A stretch of DNA of 64,000 nt from Apostichopus japonicus. Taxonomy: Eukaryota > Echinodermata > Holothuroidea > Aspidochirotida > Stichopodidae. The stretch lies in contig NC_092578.1 of the NCBI RefSeq assembly GCF_037975245.1, positions 16,500,821-16,564,820 of the forward strand. The letters run 5' to 3'. Positions 24,310 to 38,074 of the stretch are shown here, in pieces; the first letter of the stretch is position 1; every line of letters starts with the position of its first letter. The notes beneath the pieces were generated by a model. It was not told the origin of the DNA and ran no database searches. It was given only the letters and a program-made list of their open reading frames with translations. The position numbers were made by a program, and so were the translations under genes.

Positions 24310-27300
24310 CTTAGAAGTTCGTTTTGAGCTCGGAACTTCTATCGTTTTCAATTCGTTTGGAACTGGACTTTTCAAGGCCTTTTCTTGTTTATCAGAAGTA
24401 TGAATTACTACCTGAAGTTTTCGTGCACAGCCCGATAAGTATCCTTTTCATTTGGGAAGGATTTTTGTCCATTTTTGACTCTCTGTATGTTGAAAACAGA
24501 AACTCAACTTGTGCAGGGTTGAATGTGTACGATGAAGGGAACAACAAAAATCTTTACAGCATTTCTAGTGTTAGATTGTGCATGTTCAAAGTGTTGCACG
24601 ACAATACTTGAAAACACAAAACAACTCATTGACATTTTTTTTTACTTGAAAGAGGAAGTACATGATGGAGAGGCTTTTATTTACTTTATACTCAGGATTA
24701 AAGCTAAGAGCACTCACCGTAACTTTTTACTGTATGGGTACATTTTACTTTAGGAACCATAAAACATTTCATTTTATGTGGCAATGATTTTTAGTGTTTA
24801 ATGGCTAACAGTCATGAATTATTGAAAAATGGGAAAGGTTTATAGGTGATTTAATTTGTTGGAATTTTTATGAAATTTTTTCAACTACTACATTTTATAA
24901 TGATGTTTTTCATATGAAATTTCATTGACTTTCTACCTGAAATTTCTTACAGTGCCATTTACGGCACATTCATAGCCTAGTATAAAAGGGGGAAATAAAT
25001 GGTTCCAAGTTAAAATGTTTGATGCCTAACTTTGACATGCGAACAAAGGTCATTCATGTCAATGCAGGCAATTGTCGAAAGCGAAAGACACTGTAGCCAT
25101 TCATGAATAAATTAAAGTAAACCTGTAACCAATTAAAATTAGAAGTACTTGTGAAAGTGTAGAAAGATTTATTGTACCAGTTATGCACTTGTTAGTTCAG
25201 CCTATTAATGATGGGGTAATGCACGAATATTTCCTCAGTTCGCTGGCTACTTCATTTGCCTGTCCTCGTGAACTAAATACATGACCCCTATATTATCCTC
25301 ATTTGTCATCATTAGGGAGGAATTGTCCATTGACTCTCAAAGCAGGTATTGCAATCAACTCCTACTTGGAAACACATGTAATCTCCAATGGAGTCACATT
25401 TCTGTAAGTGGAGCCAAAAATTTCTCTAGGTAGAATCATAAATTTTTCCAAGCAGAGTCACGCATCTCTAGATTGAAGTCATATATATATATATATATAT
25501 ATCTCTAGGTAGAGTTTCATATCTTTGCTGGTTTCTTAATTGTTGTGCTTTTCTGTTTTTTCTTAGATATGAACATGTTTCATTGCCAGGTTATATATGC
25601 AGCCGTGTGAAGCTGTGCTGCACTATATATGCTACGTACTTACTATTAAAACTTGTAGTGATATATGTATGCACTGCATGCATATGTATTGCCCTGTGTC
25701 AGGTTCCCAGGGATAGATCGATTGTACTGAAATACAGATATTGCAATGGGATTTAAGAAAAAAAGGTCTCCCACTGGGTAGTCTGTACATGATGAACAAT
25801 CTAGAAGGTTTAATGTTACATTACCAATTTTGCAAGAATGTTGGTTTGATTACAGCAACAATACTTTTTGGTCTTGTTACCCAAATACCCTGCCCTGAAG
25901 TGATTTTACTACACAATGCTTTGGCATATTTTTTAAAGGCAAAATATAATAAATCCGTTCAGATAGGTGTCAAGTGTGGGTGTGTGAGAAGAGAAAAGAA
26001 AAAAAAAGGGGAAGGAGGAAAGATTAAGGAAAGGAAAACGAAAGAGAATTGTCATATTTGAAATGGGCGTCACAATATTAAATTTTTATTAGTATTAGAC
26101 TCTTTAGCCTTTTGGTGCTACATACACCCACTCGAAATTCCTTATACTTTTTAATTTATTTTGGTAAAATATTTATATAACTACATTGAATGATTTATTA
26201 CATGATATATGACATCAGCTTACATGTTGGAATGCACAGTTGTCTACATGTGATGTATATGTGGGCAGGATAATATTTGTGCGGGTCAGGGGAAGGCATG
26301 GTAGTTCCACTTGCCATATAATCCCCTTAAAAATCATGTTATGTTACCAACAGCAACAGCCGTTTGTGCCCATTTAGTCAAGTTGCTGTGGGTATCTCTC
26401 AAAATTATCTTGATTATTAAATGCCATAATCAGGCAAAGGAGCTGTCTCAAAATGAGAACCCAAAAGGGGACTGCAGCATCTTGCAGCTAGGCTGCAAAG
26501 GACATGTTTGTGCTATGCAGTTTCACAATTTGACATTTCAGTTTCACACAATGGGCACTGCTAGTCTGCTACAATAATCTCTCTATCAGGGGGGTAGGAA
26601 GCTTCCAAAAAGTGGGGGGAGGCACAACATCAGAGGGGCACTTTCTCCATCTATAACCACCACTCGTAATGCTATAAACCGATAAACAAAATAAATGCCT
26701 TGGTGCCAAATGTTACAAATTTCTCTCATTTTAGAAAGAAAACAATATAAATGCCTCGGTGCAGATGTTACAAATTTGGGAAAGTTGAAACATTGCTGTT
26801 GTGCTTCGTCATTTGAATGAAAGCTACAAAGCTTACAGTTTCTAACTTGCCCTAGGTAAAAATGGTTGCCCTCTCTCAATCTTTATTTTGAGCCCCGTCT
26901 GCTGTTACTATCCACCTTGTGATAGGTTCCAGTAACATGTATGTTAGTTTCTCAGCCTGCTATTATCTCAATCTATTATCTAAATCACAACAATTGCTGC
27001 AAAAGTGGCCTTGATATTTCAGTTTATACTAGTTTTATGGATGAGAATAATAATTAGAACATCAAATGGCTTAAGTCGTGCCATTATTCGATATATGCAA
27101 TGTTCTGCATCATGTAGTCTGACCCACATATCTTGGTGTCATTAGTACGGTAATTGGTAGTAGCGCCTGGATGTAATTTTATCATGATACAGGTCAATTG
27201 ATGTAGCCTGCTTGAGATTATCATTCAACGTGAACAAACTGAATAAGTAGAGCTTGATGAATTAACCAACCTATTGAAGGGCTAATGCATCATTAAAGGC

Positions 27301-27600
27301 TGTCCTTAAGCTGTTATACTCTCATATGGCTCTCATATGCCAGAACAACTTCACATCCTGAAGACACTTGAAAGAAGTGCATGTTATTAAAGAGAAATAA
27401 ATATACAGGGAATTTTTAGGATTTGTTGAGACTGATGGTAATTTAATTATTTATGATGATACCGAACAGTATGTTATGATTAGGAACCCCGACATAGTTT
27501 ACTCTGCTACCTACTGTCTGACCTATTCCCACGTTTAGTAAGAAGATGTAGTTCAGAGGGAAATTATGTTTGACTTTTAATATTTTTGCATATATGACAT
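24310..27600. other. Intergenic DNA with small local repeats
   Basis: No gene was recognised. A ~56 bp direct duplication lies at about 26690-26780 (ATAAATGCCT-GGTGC-GATGTTACAAATTT), just right of a GGGGGG-rich border near 26588. Other frames are short and without domains. Confidence 0.4.
25390..25525 (+). repeat. Degenerate ~29 bp tandem repeat with an AT microsatellite core
   Basis: Diverged units resembling AGAGTCACGCATCTCTAG-TAG are repeated about four times. One unit is expanded into a (TA)n run at 25480-25502. Confidence 0.5.
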
Positions 27601-27607
27601 ATTAAGA

Positions 27608-27790
27608 CCTGTTTGCTTCAAGTTCACTTTTGGTACAAAACATGTCAACTTCAAATGTTGTTTTCTCAAAAACAATCAATATGGATTGGAATGCAAATTT
27701 CACCAGGATATTAATAATGTGTTCCTCTTTCAAATGCCAAACATTAATGTTCCTCTGGACTATTGTATAAAGTTTCAAGTCTACCAAGCT
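27608..27790 (-). repeat. Fragment of a dispersed repeat shared with ~9.5 and ~14.1 kb
   Basis: It shares TTCACTTTTGGTACAAAA, GTGTTCCTCTTTCA, GCCAAACATTAATGTTCCTC and TGGACT with the 14.1 kb copy. Minus-strand peptides LKEEH and CTKSELEANR resemble those of the other copy, which hints at a former coding element. Confidence 0.5.
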
Positions 27791-27960
27791 ATATATCGGT
27801 AACATATCCAGCTTTAATTGCCAGCTCCCATGGTGTTATAATTAAAAATATGTTTCAGAATGTTTTCATGGCCTTGACGAGTTGAGTGATACCTGCTGGT
27901 ACACTTCAATTCTTTTTATTTATGCTTGACGCATTTACTTTGATCATTTCTTATTCAAAC

Positions 27961-28000
27961 GCATGTCAAATGCATGTCAAATGCATGTCAAATGCATGTT
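27961..28000 (+). repeat. 11-bp tandem repeat (GCATGTCAAAT)
   Basis: Three and a half exact head-to-tail units are present. Confidence 0.9.
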
Positions 28001-28066
28001 AATACTGACTACTGTTCATGCAAGCTAACATGGGCCCATGTTGTCATCTGCCACAGAAAGGTATGT

Positions 28067-28380
28067 AGAGAAGGGAAGGTGGAAATGGGGAGGAAATCAC
28101 GGAACAAACTCAAGACTCCACCCAGGGGTTAAATGGGTGTACCTGTGAGGTAACTTGTCATTGGGCACAGTATATAACTGCTGCTGACTGGAGGGATTGT
28201 CTCTGGGACAGGTTATCATTGACCTGGGGTAAAATAACGTCTGTTAAGGGCTTTGAGACCTATCGCTGGTATAAAGTGCTATATAAAAAGCAAATATTAT
28301 TTATATAAGACTGACATAACCTTGAATAAAGGGAAGGTGGAAACGGGGAGGAAATCACAAACTCAAGACTGACATATAAC
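28067..28380 (+). repeat. SINE/LINE 3'-tail-like fragment between two copies of a ~45 bp sequence
   Basis: GGGAAGGTGGAAA-GGGGAGG, followed by AAATCAC and AAACTCAAGACT, occurs at about 28072 and again at about 28329. Between them, 28240-28312 reads TTAAGGGCTTTGAGACCTAT, then TGGTATAAAGTGCTATATAA. Such a tail is common at the 3' ends of L2-clade LINEs and the SINEs that use them. The preceding GGGGTTAAATGGGTGTACCTG is also SINE-like. The family assignment is from memory of pattern only. Confidence 0.4.
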
Positions 28381-28389
28381 CTTGAATTG

Positions 28390-30070
28390 ATACATTTAAA
28401 TTCATACTCCTGTTGGAACGATCATCTTTGCTCTTTGGATAACCTTCATAAAGAAACGCCAAGTTGTAGGAGGGACAATCAGCTCGCTTTATATAAACTG
28501 AAAAAAAGAAAAGAAAAGAAATACACCCCCCTATGAAAGTACTCCTTCAGCTGCATATAAATTCCAATAGAACTTATTATACTTTGCCAATAGACTGTAG
28601 CATATTAAATCAACACTCAGTTCATTCCTACCAGGGAGAACCCGATGGGTATCCCATTTAGATGACAGCTGATTGTTTTCTTTAGCCAAATAGATATGAA
28701 ACTAATCAGGAAATGAGATGTTGGCAAACATCTCAATAACAAAAAAGTTCATACATTTATATGTCAAGTAGGGATACTTTCACTGTACTCTATAGCTCTG
28801 TTTACAATCCTTCTAATACTGCAGAACACCCTGGAACTCTTAGGTCAAAACGTGATAACAGCTCTAGTCTCCAAGGCCATCATAAAATTTGTAAATTTTG
28901 TTCAATTAGTTCCTTTGCAACTGCAAATGGTTTGTTGCTATTTTGGGGTTTTCTAATAACAATTATGCTCTTGGACATGTAGGGAGGGATGTATTAATAC
29001 TGTATGTATGCTGACCCAAGCAGTGTGTTCTGGCTATTAGACTTATAATGTACTGCAATGTTTAAAGTAGTAACAATGTACCACTTGTTGTCTACTTCAA
29101 ATTTTGGAACAGATCATTATCTCCATGTGTGCATTTGGAAGAATTGGGTTTGGAGGAGGGAAAGAAGGGGGTCATCTGAGCGGGGAGGCGGGGGGGGGGT
29201 CAGTGGAGGATAAGGAAACTCTAAAAGTTTAACATGATTGAGGAATCATTCCTCATGTTTGTCTGAAGGTTTTCACAATGGGTTACATGACATTTTCTGA
29301 CCTTAAACATTGAGTAATGTTTTGTTTTATTGTTGTGGGAGGAGTGGAGTTCCTTGTACTATTGTTACAATTCTGTCCTCCACAAAGCATGACTACTGTA
29401 CATATTAACTATTGCAAAATTATTTTTAATAATACACTGTAGCTTGTAAGAATAATCAACCAAATCGAGCAAAAAAAATTAAATAATATTCAATAGGATT
29501 TGTGCTTTTAATGTGAAAATTTCATGTTACTCTTCTTGTAGTCTATTATAGAGAGGGGGATATGCAACTTTAAACTTTCTAGTGCCTAGAAAAGAATTTT
29601 ATGTAGTTTCTCATTGTGAAGTTAAGCAATACTCTGAAAAATTTGATACGTGACATTCCTTGGCAGCTCCCCTGGTGGTATAACAAATGATGCACATAGC
29701 TTTCCCTGTTGCTATGGAAACCTATCTTTGGTATTTCAAAATACCATAATTCCTTGCACAGTAGGATGAGCACATTGTCTTGTTTATCTTTAATAGTTGA
29801 TATGGCTTTAATGTGGAAAAAAAAAAAAGTCTCAGAAAGCTTGTGCATTTAGGTCGAAGAAATCATCAAGAAAGCGTGAAGCTTCTTAACCAGTTCCATG
29901 TAGTGACTATCTTATTATGAAAAGACTTCACAGACATTACCCCATCTGTTTTCACATGTGGAAAACATATCGGATTTAACGAATAGATCTGCTCTAATCA
30001 TACGTTAGAGGAAATCTCTAAGGCTATTTTGATACCGATACTGTCACTCTACCAGGCATGGGACTCCACA
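28390..30070. other. Intergenic AT-rich DNA
   Basis: A G-run lies at about 29180-29198. No gene was recognised. The minus-strand frame at 29579-29848 has no domain. Confidence 0.4.
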
Positions 30071-31553
30071 ATTGGAAACAAATGTTGACTGTTTCTGAAT
30101 ATGAACAGTCAAGATGGTAAGAAATGTAAAACATGATGAGTAAACAATGTGATGACCATTCTTGTGTAAAACTTTATGACATTAATGGAATGTGCATATA
30201 TACTGTATGGTTTCTTATGTTAAATCAAGAAGTTTCATTTCTTTGTTCAGTTATTGAATAGGTTACATTTTTTGCTTTTCCAATGTACGATCTAAGTAAT
30301 TTGAAAGTGATTTCAAGCTGTTAATGGAAAAGTGATAGCAAATTAATCAAACGGATGCAGAAAAAAAAAAGTACGGAAGTTGATATCTAAAATTAACTCA
30401 CAATAGAGCTTAGACTTTAAAAATTTGCTGAGGTAGTTGTATAGTATAAGGTTACTCAAATCTAGCAAATCTAGCAATTCAGAGTCATGTGAAAGTGATA
30501 TCTAGCTGTAATGAAAAGATTATAGCACATTAAACAAAATTATGGAAAAGATTTAACATTAATCTGCATTAAAAGTGCTTACACTGCAAAACGTAACTGA
30601 GGTTTATTTACCTTGTCATGTTAAATCAAGCATTTTCTTGGTTTCCTGAAGGGGAAAACTATGGAGTCACCGACCTTGTAATCTGGTGAGGAGACCGTGG
30701 ATTGCAAAGTTTGGCAATGACTCGAAACGCGGATCGCAAAGTCAGTTACTACTATTACGGTTAGATTCATCAACATGGCAGCATACAGAAATGATGTACT
30801 CGAAGCCAAAGCAAAAGTGAAATTAATGAGATCACACATCGGATGTCTATGTATGCTAAGTTCTTCAATACTGCCCTCATGATCTTTCGGGAAACATTTC
30901 ATACTGTAGTTTTGATAATTTAAAGTTGTAATAGAGACGTTATAGTACGTGCATTCATCACAATTGTGCAAAATAATGGAAATGGCATAAACATTATCAA
31001 CTCACAATTTAGCTTGTAGTGCACAAATTTGCGGAGAAGGTGTTCCCTCGTTTATAAACATGTACAGTGAAAATGGAGACAATGATTTTGGAAATCGTAC
31101 ACATTCCATTGTGCAGTACTGTCAGGCAGTTCAGAATATTAGCGTTTGTGATAAAAACGTATGCGTTAAAAGGTGACACAAACCCAACAGTCATATTTAG
31201 GTTTGATGAAAGAGACAACTATGCTTTATAGCTCAGAAAAATCTTGCCCTATTTGGGAAATATTCTTTTGTGAAAAGTGTGATAGTTCCCAAATGGAATA
31301 AGACATTTCTTAACTGTTTCTTAGCAATTAGAAACAAATGTTGACTATATTTCTGAATATGAACAGTCAAGATGGTTAGAAAAGGTTCAACATGATGAGT
31401 AAACAATGTGATGACCATTCTTGTGTAAAACTTTATGACATTAATGGAATGTGCATATATTCTGTATGGTTTCTTATGTTAAATCAATTAGTTTCATTTC
31501 TTTATTCAGTTATTGAATAGGTTATATTTTTTGCTTTTCCAACGTACAATCTA
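30071..31553 (+). repeat. ~225 bp direct duplication spaced ~1.25 kb apart
   Basis: Segments 30071-30293 and 31326-31552 are nearly identical over long stretches (for example ATGATGAGTAAACAATGTGA and ACTTTATGACATTAATGGAA). A further partial match to the end of copy 1 is seen near 30490-30545. The intervening 30.6-31.3 kb holds a 116-codon minus-strand frame without recognised domains. Confidence 0.8.
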
Positions 31554-31559
31554 TAAAGT

Positions 31560-34500
31560 CATTTGTAAAAATTGTGATAGTTCTCAAAGGGAATCAAATA
31601 TTTCTAAGCTGTTTGGGGAGGTAGGTCATAGCAATTAAATGATGGAGCTTGGGTTTGTGTATCCTAAATTAAGCTGAATAAGGACTTAAAAAACATATGA
31701 TTTTGTATCTGTGCTTCTGAGGAATAAGAGGGTTTGCACATTGCAGTTTGCTTCTCAGTTGATTTTGTAAGTAATATACTGAAAAGGTTACTCTAATAGT
31801 GGATTAGTACTTCAAACATTCACCAACATTATAACATTACAACATCATATAACATTAATAACATAAAGGAATAAAACCAGGAAGAGTTTTGACAGAGTAA
31901 TCGGGTCTTTGTTGTTTACAAAGTGCAGGCTATTATGAAAATATAAACTGTGATTTATTGATAGGTATTAACTCTCAATATCCCATTCAATGCTAGTTAA
32001 CTGTTTTAAATTTGGTTAAAGGAGTGTGAAGGGTTTGAAAAGGGCTAAAATAGTATATTTTAGAGGTCATTTATATAAACTGACCTCAGCATTTTAGTAC
32101 CATGACAACTGTTCAAACTTTTGTTTAAGTACTTTAACTGAAGGATCACACAACACACAAGTTTGCTCCACCATTCCAACACTGAGGAGCCACAAATTAG
32201 AACTTGAAGTGGTTTGTTAAATGAAATAGGCTTTGTGGGAGGCCATTGTTTTCCAGGGATTTTTCAGAATAGCAAGCCCTGGTAACCCAATTTACAGATA
32301 CAGGAACCATCACAGAGGATCTCTATGTGCATTTAAATTTAATGGATAATTTTCTGTGTTGTGTAAATGATCTCTATATTAGCTGTTCTTTTGACAAAGA
32401 CTGGATATATATATTTGTTTGAGAAGATCCTATCAGCTTGCCCATTGGGTATGGCCATAGAATCAAAGATAACATGGAGAATATACAGTACCCCACAACA
32501 TCACCTTACATTGGCTGTTAGCCATCCCTAAGTACAAAACAAGGGAGCTCATTTTGAGCTAAAAAACCAAACAAACATGACAGCTGTATAGGAGTTATTT
32601 TTAACCTGAAAGTGAGCTCACATTAAGTTCCCAGTGGGGGGGATCTTGAGCCATGATCTCTTGAACTGAGGGCGCTGTCACATCTTTCCTCTCTAGTTCT
32701 GCAAAACTTGACAAGGCTGCCATCTCTGAAATCACTGAGAAATCCTTTTGAGGAATCTAGGCTAATGATCACTTCTGGGCGAAGTACCTGCATATTCCCG
32801 AATTTGATAATAATGTGATATAATTGAACTAATATATGGTTTTTATGACTCATAACTAGCAGATTTTTTGCAATGAAATATTGCCTACTGTTAGTGTGGT
32901 AATATTACACACATGGTCATCAACCAATCAGAAAGCTTCTTTGAAGTATTTTCAACCCTTAGTTCACTGAACTGAGTTTAAGCTTTGAGCGTCAGTAAAA
33001 TTGAATCCGTATCTCCAAAATGGAATATACTGGACAGATATTTCTTCTTGTGATTCTTCTCATAATAATTAAAAAGAGATCTTTTGACAACAAATTTTCA
33101 CAAATAGCACATTGATTGAAACATGTGACAGCTTGTTACAAACTCTTTTTAGATCTGTAAAAGAGTCTAGATCACATGCATTAAAAAACCCAGAGCTGTT
33201 TCTACCTGGCTCTGTTAGGGTCCTCTGCATAAATGCTGAAGTTCCCTCCCCCCTCTTCTCCCCCTTGCCCCCACAATATACATTTTGATTTCAGCTTATT
33301 TATGTTTGTCTTTCATGCAAACAGTAAAAACAATTTGCATGAGATGTCACTATATTGCAAAGTATTGCAACAGTTCACCTCTGTTCAATGGTTTATAATT
33401 ATCCAATACTCTTGGCTTGGATAAACTTCTCTTTAGTCTCTTGAGACCTTTTTATTGTTTTTGTTGTTGAAAGGATCCCTTAAATATGTTATTGATGAAT
33501 TCCCCAGAGTCAGTTATGATTATTATTCCATTGAAATCACTGTTTACATTTTCGTCTCGGGTTCAATCACGGTTTAAGAAGGATTGCTTTCCGGGATAGT
33601 TCTAACAAAACCTATTCATATATAATTACTTTACTGCATGTGTCATATTTATATCAGTCTAGTGCCTTTGAGTGCTATAATCATCAGACCAGATAACGAG
33701 CAAAGGTCATGCGAATAGGATGCCATGATTGTCGTTTAAAAGACAGAAAATGTTATTTTTTACAAGAGCAGCAGAGTTTAAATGTCATCAGTATATTGTC
33801 TCCAAAATATGCTAGAAAACCAAGTATTGGTTCCATCATCAGTTTTATAATTTTAACTGTCATTTAACTGTCACACTGTGAAAAGGAGTTACACACACTC
33901 ATACAGTTTCTCAATAGATTCAAAATGGAATTATCCACAAGTTCATATCTGCCTCTAGGAAAGTAGTTTTGAAGAACTTCTAGCAAATTTTATACGTGTT
34001 AAACTTGGGGCCAATTATGATTCACCTTTTAACGAGGCTGATATCCCAATTCCCATGGCTTCTCACTCAGTCATCAACGATATTTGATGATCTTTTGCCA
34101 TAATTAAACTGTGTGAATCTTCATGACACCTCAGACTAAGGCAACCTGAGGTTAGCGTTATTTCCTCAAGATTGTCATCACTAGGGTATCTCCCATTGCT
34201 GTGAAATTTCACTCTTATTCAAAGCCTAGTCTTCACTGTTCGATCAAAATATGTCACTTAAGGTCGTGATGAAGATGGCACTGAGGTTTCTATCATATAT
34301 CATTTTGCATAAATTGCGTTTATGAAAACACCTGCTCAATAAATGGTAGATTTAAAGGGTTCTTTATCTTTTTAGGGATAATTTTGAAAATGATTCATTG
34401 GAGTTAGAACAAAAATATACATTTATTCTATGATGTTCTCATTTTTCTAGTATTTTCTTTGTTAATGTTTTGATCTCATGTGACACACTGAAGTGAAAAT

Positions 34501-37120
34501 GTTGGTAATTAAGCAGTCTCAATTGGTTCAATTATTAAAAAGAACACACAAAGTCCAATTGTCATCGTTTAACCTGTGTTATGGAGATGTTAACAACGCA
34601 AACATTACTTAGCTTATCACCGACATGTTTCCTCATTAACAGAGCCCTTTTGCTCTCCCAAGTCAAGAACCTTTTTGGTAACCTTTGACACTGATCTCCC
34701 CTGGTAACTGGCCTCACTTTGGCTATGAAAATCTTTCTATCCAATGAGGTATCAAAAGGTTTTGTTTTGTCTTTGTGTCTAAGAAAAGACTTGAGTAAGT
34801 CTGTTAAAGATATCTGAGCCAGTAGTGTTTCATTTTCTCATCTAGGGGTGAGATGTGCAGAGACCTGCTAATCTACTATTACTCTCACATCGATTGTACA
34901 GATAACTAATGCAGACATCTCACAATTTTTTTTGGCAATATCAGAAGAGCGCCATCTATTTTATCCCACCATTTTCCTGATCATCTGTTGTGCCTTCCTC
35001 TCTAATTGAACTTTTTCAAATTTTTAACTATTTCAAATATTTCTTAATAATTTTAATGCTATATGAGGATTAGTAAACTTTTTTTGTCTTGCAAATACAT
35101 GCTGTAGGAATTCTTTACCCTTCTGTGTTTTAGAGCCTCTTTGTAATATAATCAACTTCGGACGTTGCTATGGAAATCATTAAATTTTGGAAAGATGATG
35201 CAACTGATGTTTCTTTTTCAGTGCTACAGTTTTGTACTTTAGCATTTAATTACAATGTTGTGTTTTCCATATATGTATATTGATAGAAAATGGACAAGAC
35301 TACCTGGTTCCCACCCATTCTTCAGCAACTTTAATTAATCTGGATGACTGTGGACATGAATATGTATGCACTGTGTGTTATGATGTATGTGCAGCAGTTA
35401 GATTAGAGATTAGAGATAAGATTAGATAAGATTAGAGAGTTTATCAAAGTTGTTTCTTACCACATCCTGCTATACTTTGATGGCTTAATCCTCATTTATC
35501 TGATAGTTTGACTCTATTGCAGCAAAGACCCAATGAAATCCCAAACATTCCAGGAAATGAAAAGTTAAAAATGTATATATTAAGAAAATGATGGCAGCAT
35601 TACAGAATTACTGTCCATCAATGGAGTTGACTAAACAGTCATTCCAGAATACTGCCACCAGTGGTCATAGGAACCTTGCCTACAGCTGTTAGCTACATAT
35701 ATATACATGCTTTACCTTGATAGTTGACCAAATAAGTTAAAACCATCTTTATTTACCAAAGTAAATGAGTATGCAAGGTCTGGAGTAACCATGTTCTTTT
35801 TGTTATGACCAAAACACACTATACCGCCAATAATATCGGGAGTCCGAGCAGCCCATATATACCATTCTGGAGTACCTATACGATGCCTTCTTGTATGTAT
35901 TTTCATCTCACATGTGTTGTTGCTAGAATCCATTTGATCCCTTAGTTTCTACATCTCAATCCAGGGGTCGAATTAACCAACCACACCAATATTACAAGTG
36001 GCCATCGGCCATGGGTGCCCCTACCACTCTCGGTACAGCCCTCAATATATAATAAATCAAGTTAAATCAGAAGTGTTGAAGAAAAAAGCAGGGATTGGTT
36101 CCTGTTTTCTGACATTTCTTTACATATTTTGTTTCACTTTGGACAAACAATTGCCTTGCTGCTCCTTAGAAAGTGGAACACTTGGTATGGTGCCCTGTCA
36201 TTTCAAATTCAAGGCAATTTCTAACTTACCCCTATAAAAAATTGCCAAGCCTCCCTACACCCCTCCTAACCATCCTTAATTGGAGCCTTGTCCCCACCCC
36301 TTCCCCCTTGTGGTCAATATTTGAATTGTTACTGTAACATGTGAACAATTTAATGCCAAAAGCGAAGTAGATCCTGCAAAAAGATAGGATGCCAAATTTC
36401 AAGCAAACATGTGGTTTTGGTGATTTGTCATCAGATAATTGTGAATAAAACCTGGGGAACAGCAACCAAGGTCAAGTTTACTTTAGATTTTGGATAAAAA
36501 GTGGTTAAAGGAACTGTTAAGTTACATTTTGATCAATTTTATTGATGGTGTTCCTTTGTAAAACCTCATAACATTGTTGGTCGTTAGCTTGTTTGTCAAT
36601 TCAATTTGTGAAGTAAAAATCAAACATTTCTGATATTTTTCTGAAATTTTTCTGATTTTCCAATTGGCTCTTTTATTTGCGTTTTACTAATGAAAAAGTG
36701 TCTGGGTGATGAAGTGTTGATTATTGATGGGAATTCGTTAGGTACTTGCTAAAAAAACCTTCATTTGGTGAAAAATAATTGTCGACCAAACTCTAAAAGT
36801 TGCTTTTGTAATAGTCATTCGTATCGACCTCAAATTTGCAAAATATGCGAAAAATGACTAAAAGTGTTCTATAGCATCCTCTTGGTAGTTCTGACCCTCC
36901 AGAGTAAAGTTTGAAGATGAAGATTGAAGTAAGTTCATTTAACCATAACCCTATTAAATATCTCCTTCAGAAACAATACCTCAACAGCACAGTAACATGT
37001 ATCGTTGAAGTGGGGAGCAAGTGTGACCATTATTTGATGTTGTAGCACATTTGAGGCCAATACTGATGACTGTTAAGATCAAAATTGAGTGCAGCTATTA
37101 AGATCACAGATGAGAACAAC
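31560..37120. other. Gene-poor AT-rich DNA
   Basis: No supported gene or repeat family. A short GATTAGA-rich run lies at 35400-35440, and a C-rich tract at 33243-33273. All frames are short and lack domains or splice support. Confidence 0.4.
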
Positions 37121-37129
37121 TCCTATTAC

Positions 37130-37214
37130 CGTTTTTGGATAACATGATAGCTGCTTATAGCTGCTTTTGGATGACATGATAGCTACTTTTGTTAACATGA
37201 TAGCTGCTTTTGTA
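37130..37214 (+). repeat. ~28 bp imperfect tandem repeat (ACATGATAGCTGCTTTTG)
   Basis: About three and a half units of GA/AACATGATAGCT-CTTTTG are present, one with an internal TAGCTGCT duplication. Confidence 0.7.
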
Positions 37215-37810
37215 GATAAATTACCTTGCATCATATAACTCATACTTAAAGTAGAGAAAGGTCAATGTCAGGCCTTATCACAAGTCAGTTGTTTCCATGG
37301 AGAGCTAAGTGGTATTGATTTTTGAAATGTATCACACAGATTTATAGGAGAGTGCCTTAGAGCTGCTACATAATTCCATAGGTATGTTGCTTTCTCTGTA
37401 TTTATGGAGGGATCAGATATCTTCTTCCCATTTCTATTTTAAGTTATAAACTGCAAAAGTAAAAGCAGGATTTATGATTTGATGGTTCTCCGGATTTGAT
37501 GGCGTGACTATTTTCTACATTTTTCAGTAGATATAACATTACAGACGACAGTGGTTACTTTCGTTTTATGGGCACACATTTCTTCAATACTTTGGTTAAT
37601 TTTGCGACGGATGCATGAGAAATTGTTTCATTTCGTTCGAATTGGGCTCTTGCTTTGACCTTAATCGTGCTTTGAACCCATGACTTTATGGTCATACATG
37701 GAAGAATGACTTGTAGTGTCTCACCTACATATTGTTTTAATTGGTCACTGATGTTAATTGGCTTTACTAATCTGATTATTGCTTTTGCTTCTTGAACTAC
37801 AGAGTACTTG

Positions 37811-38070
37811 AAATAGGGAGGGTGAAACAGGAGGGTGAAATGGGAGGGGGGGGGGGGGTGAGTACTGCAGAAGAAGAGGATGGAATGGAAAGGGGGAATG
37901 GAGTGTGAAAATAGAAGGATAAAGGAGAAGGACTAAGGGAAGGGGAAGGAGAAGGGATAAGGAGAAAAGGAAAGAGGTTGGGAATGGGAAGAGAAGGCTT
38001 AAGGAGAAGCGGCAGGGGGGGGGGGGTGATGGGTCATACTGTAGAAGTAGAATGGGAAGAAGGAGAGGAG
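37811..38070 (+). repeat. Polypurine tract with two long G-runs
   Basis: Roughly 260 bp of the + strand is almost entirely A and G, including G-runs at about 37846-37858 and 38016-38027 and GGGAAGGGGAAGGAG-type blocks. Such tracts can form triplex (H-DNA) or G-quadruplex structures; that is an inference. Confidence 0.75.
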
Positions 38071-38074
38071 GACA

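Noticed and set aside
27961-28000. CRISPR-like array
   Set aside because: The 11-bp units are contiguous with no spacers, in a eukaryotic context.
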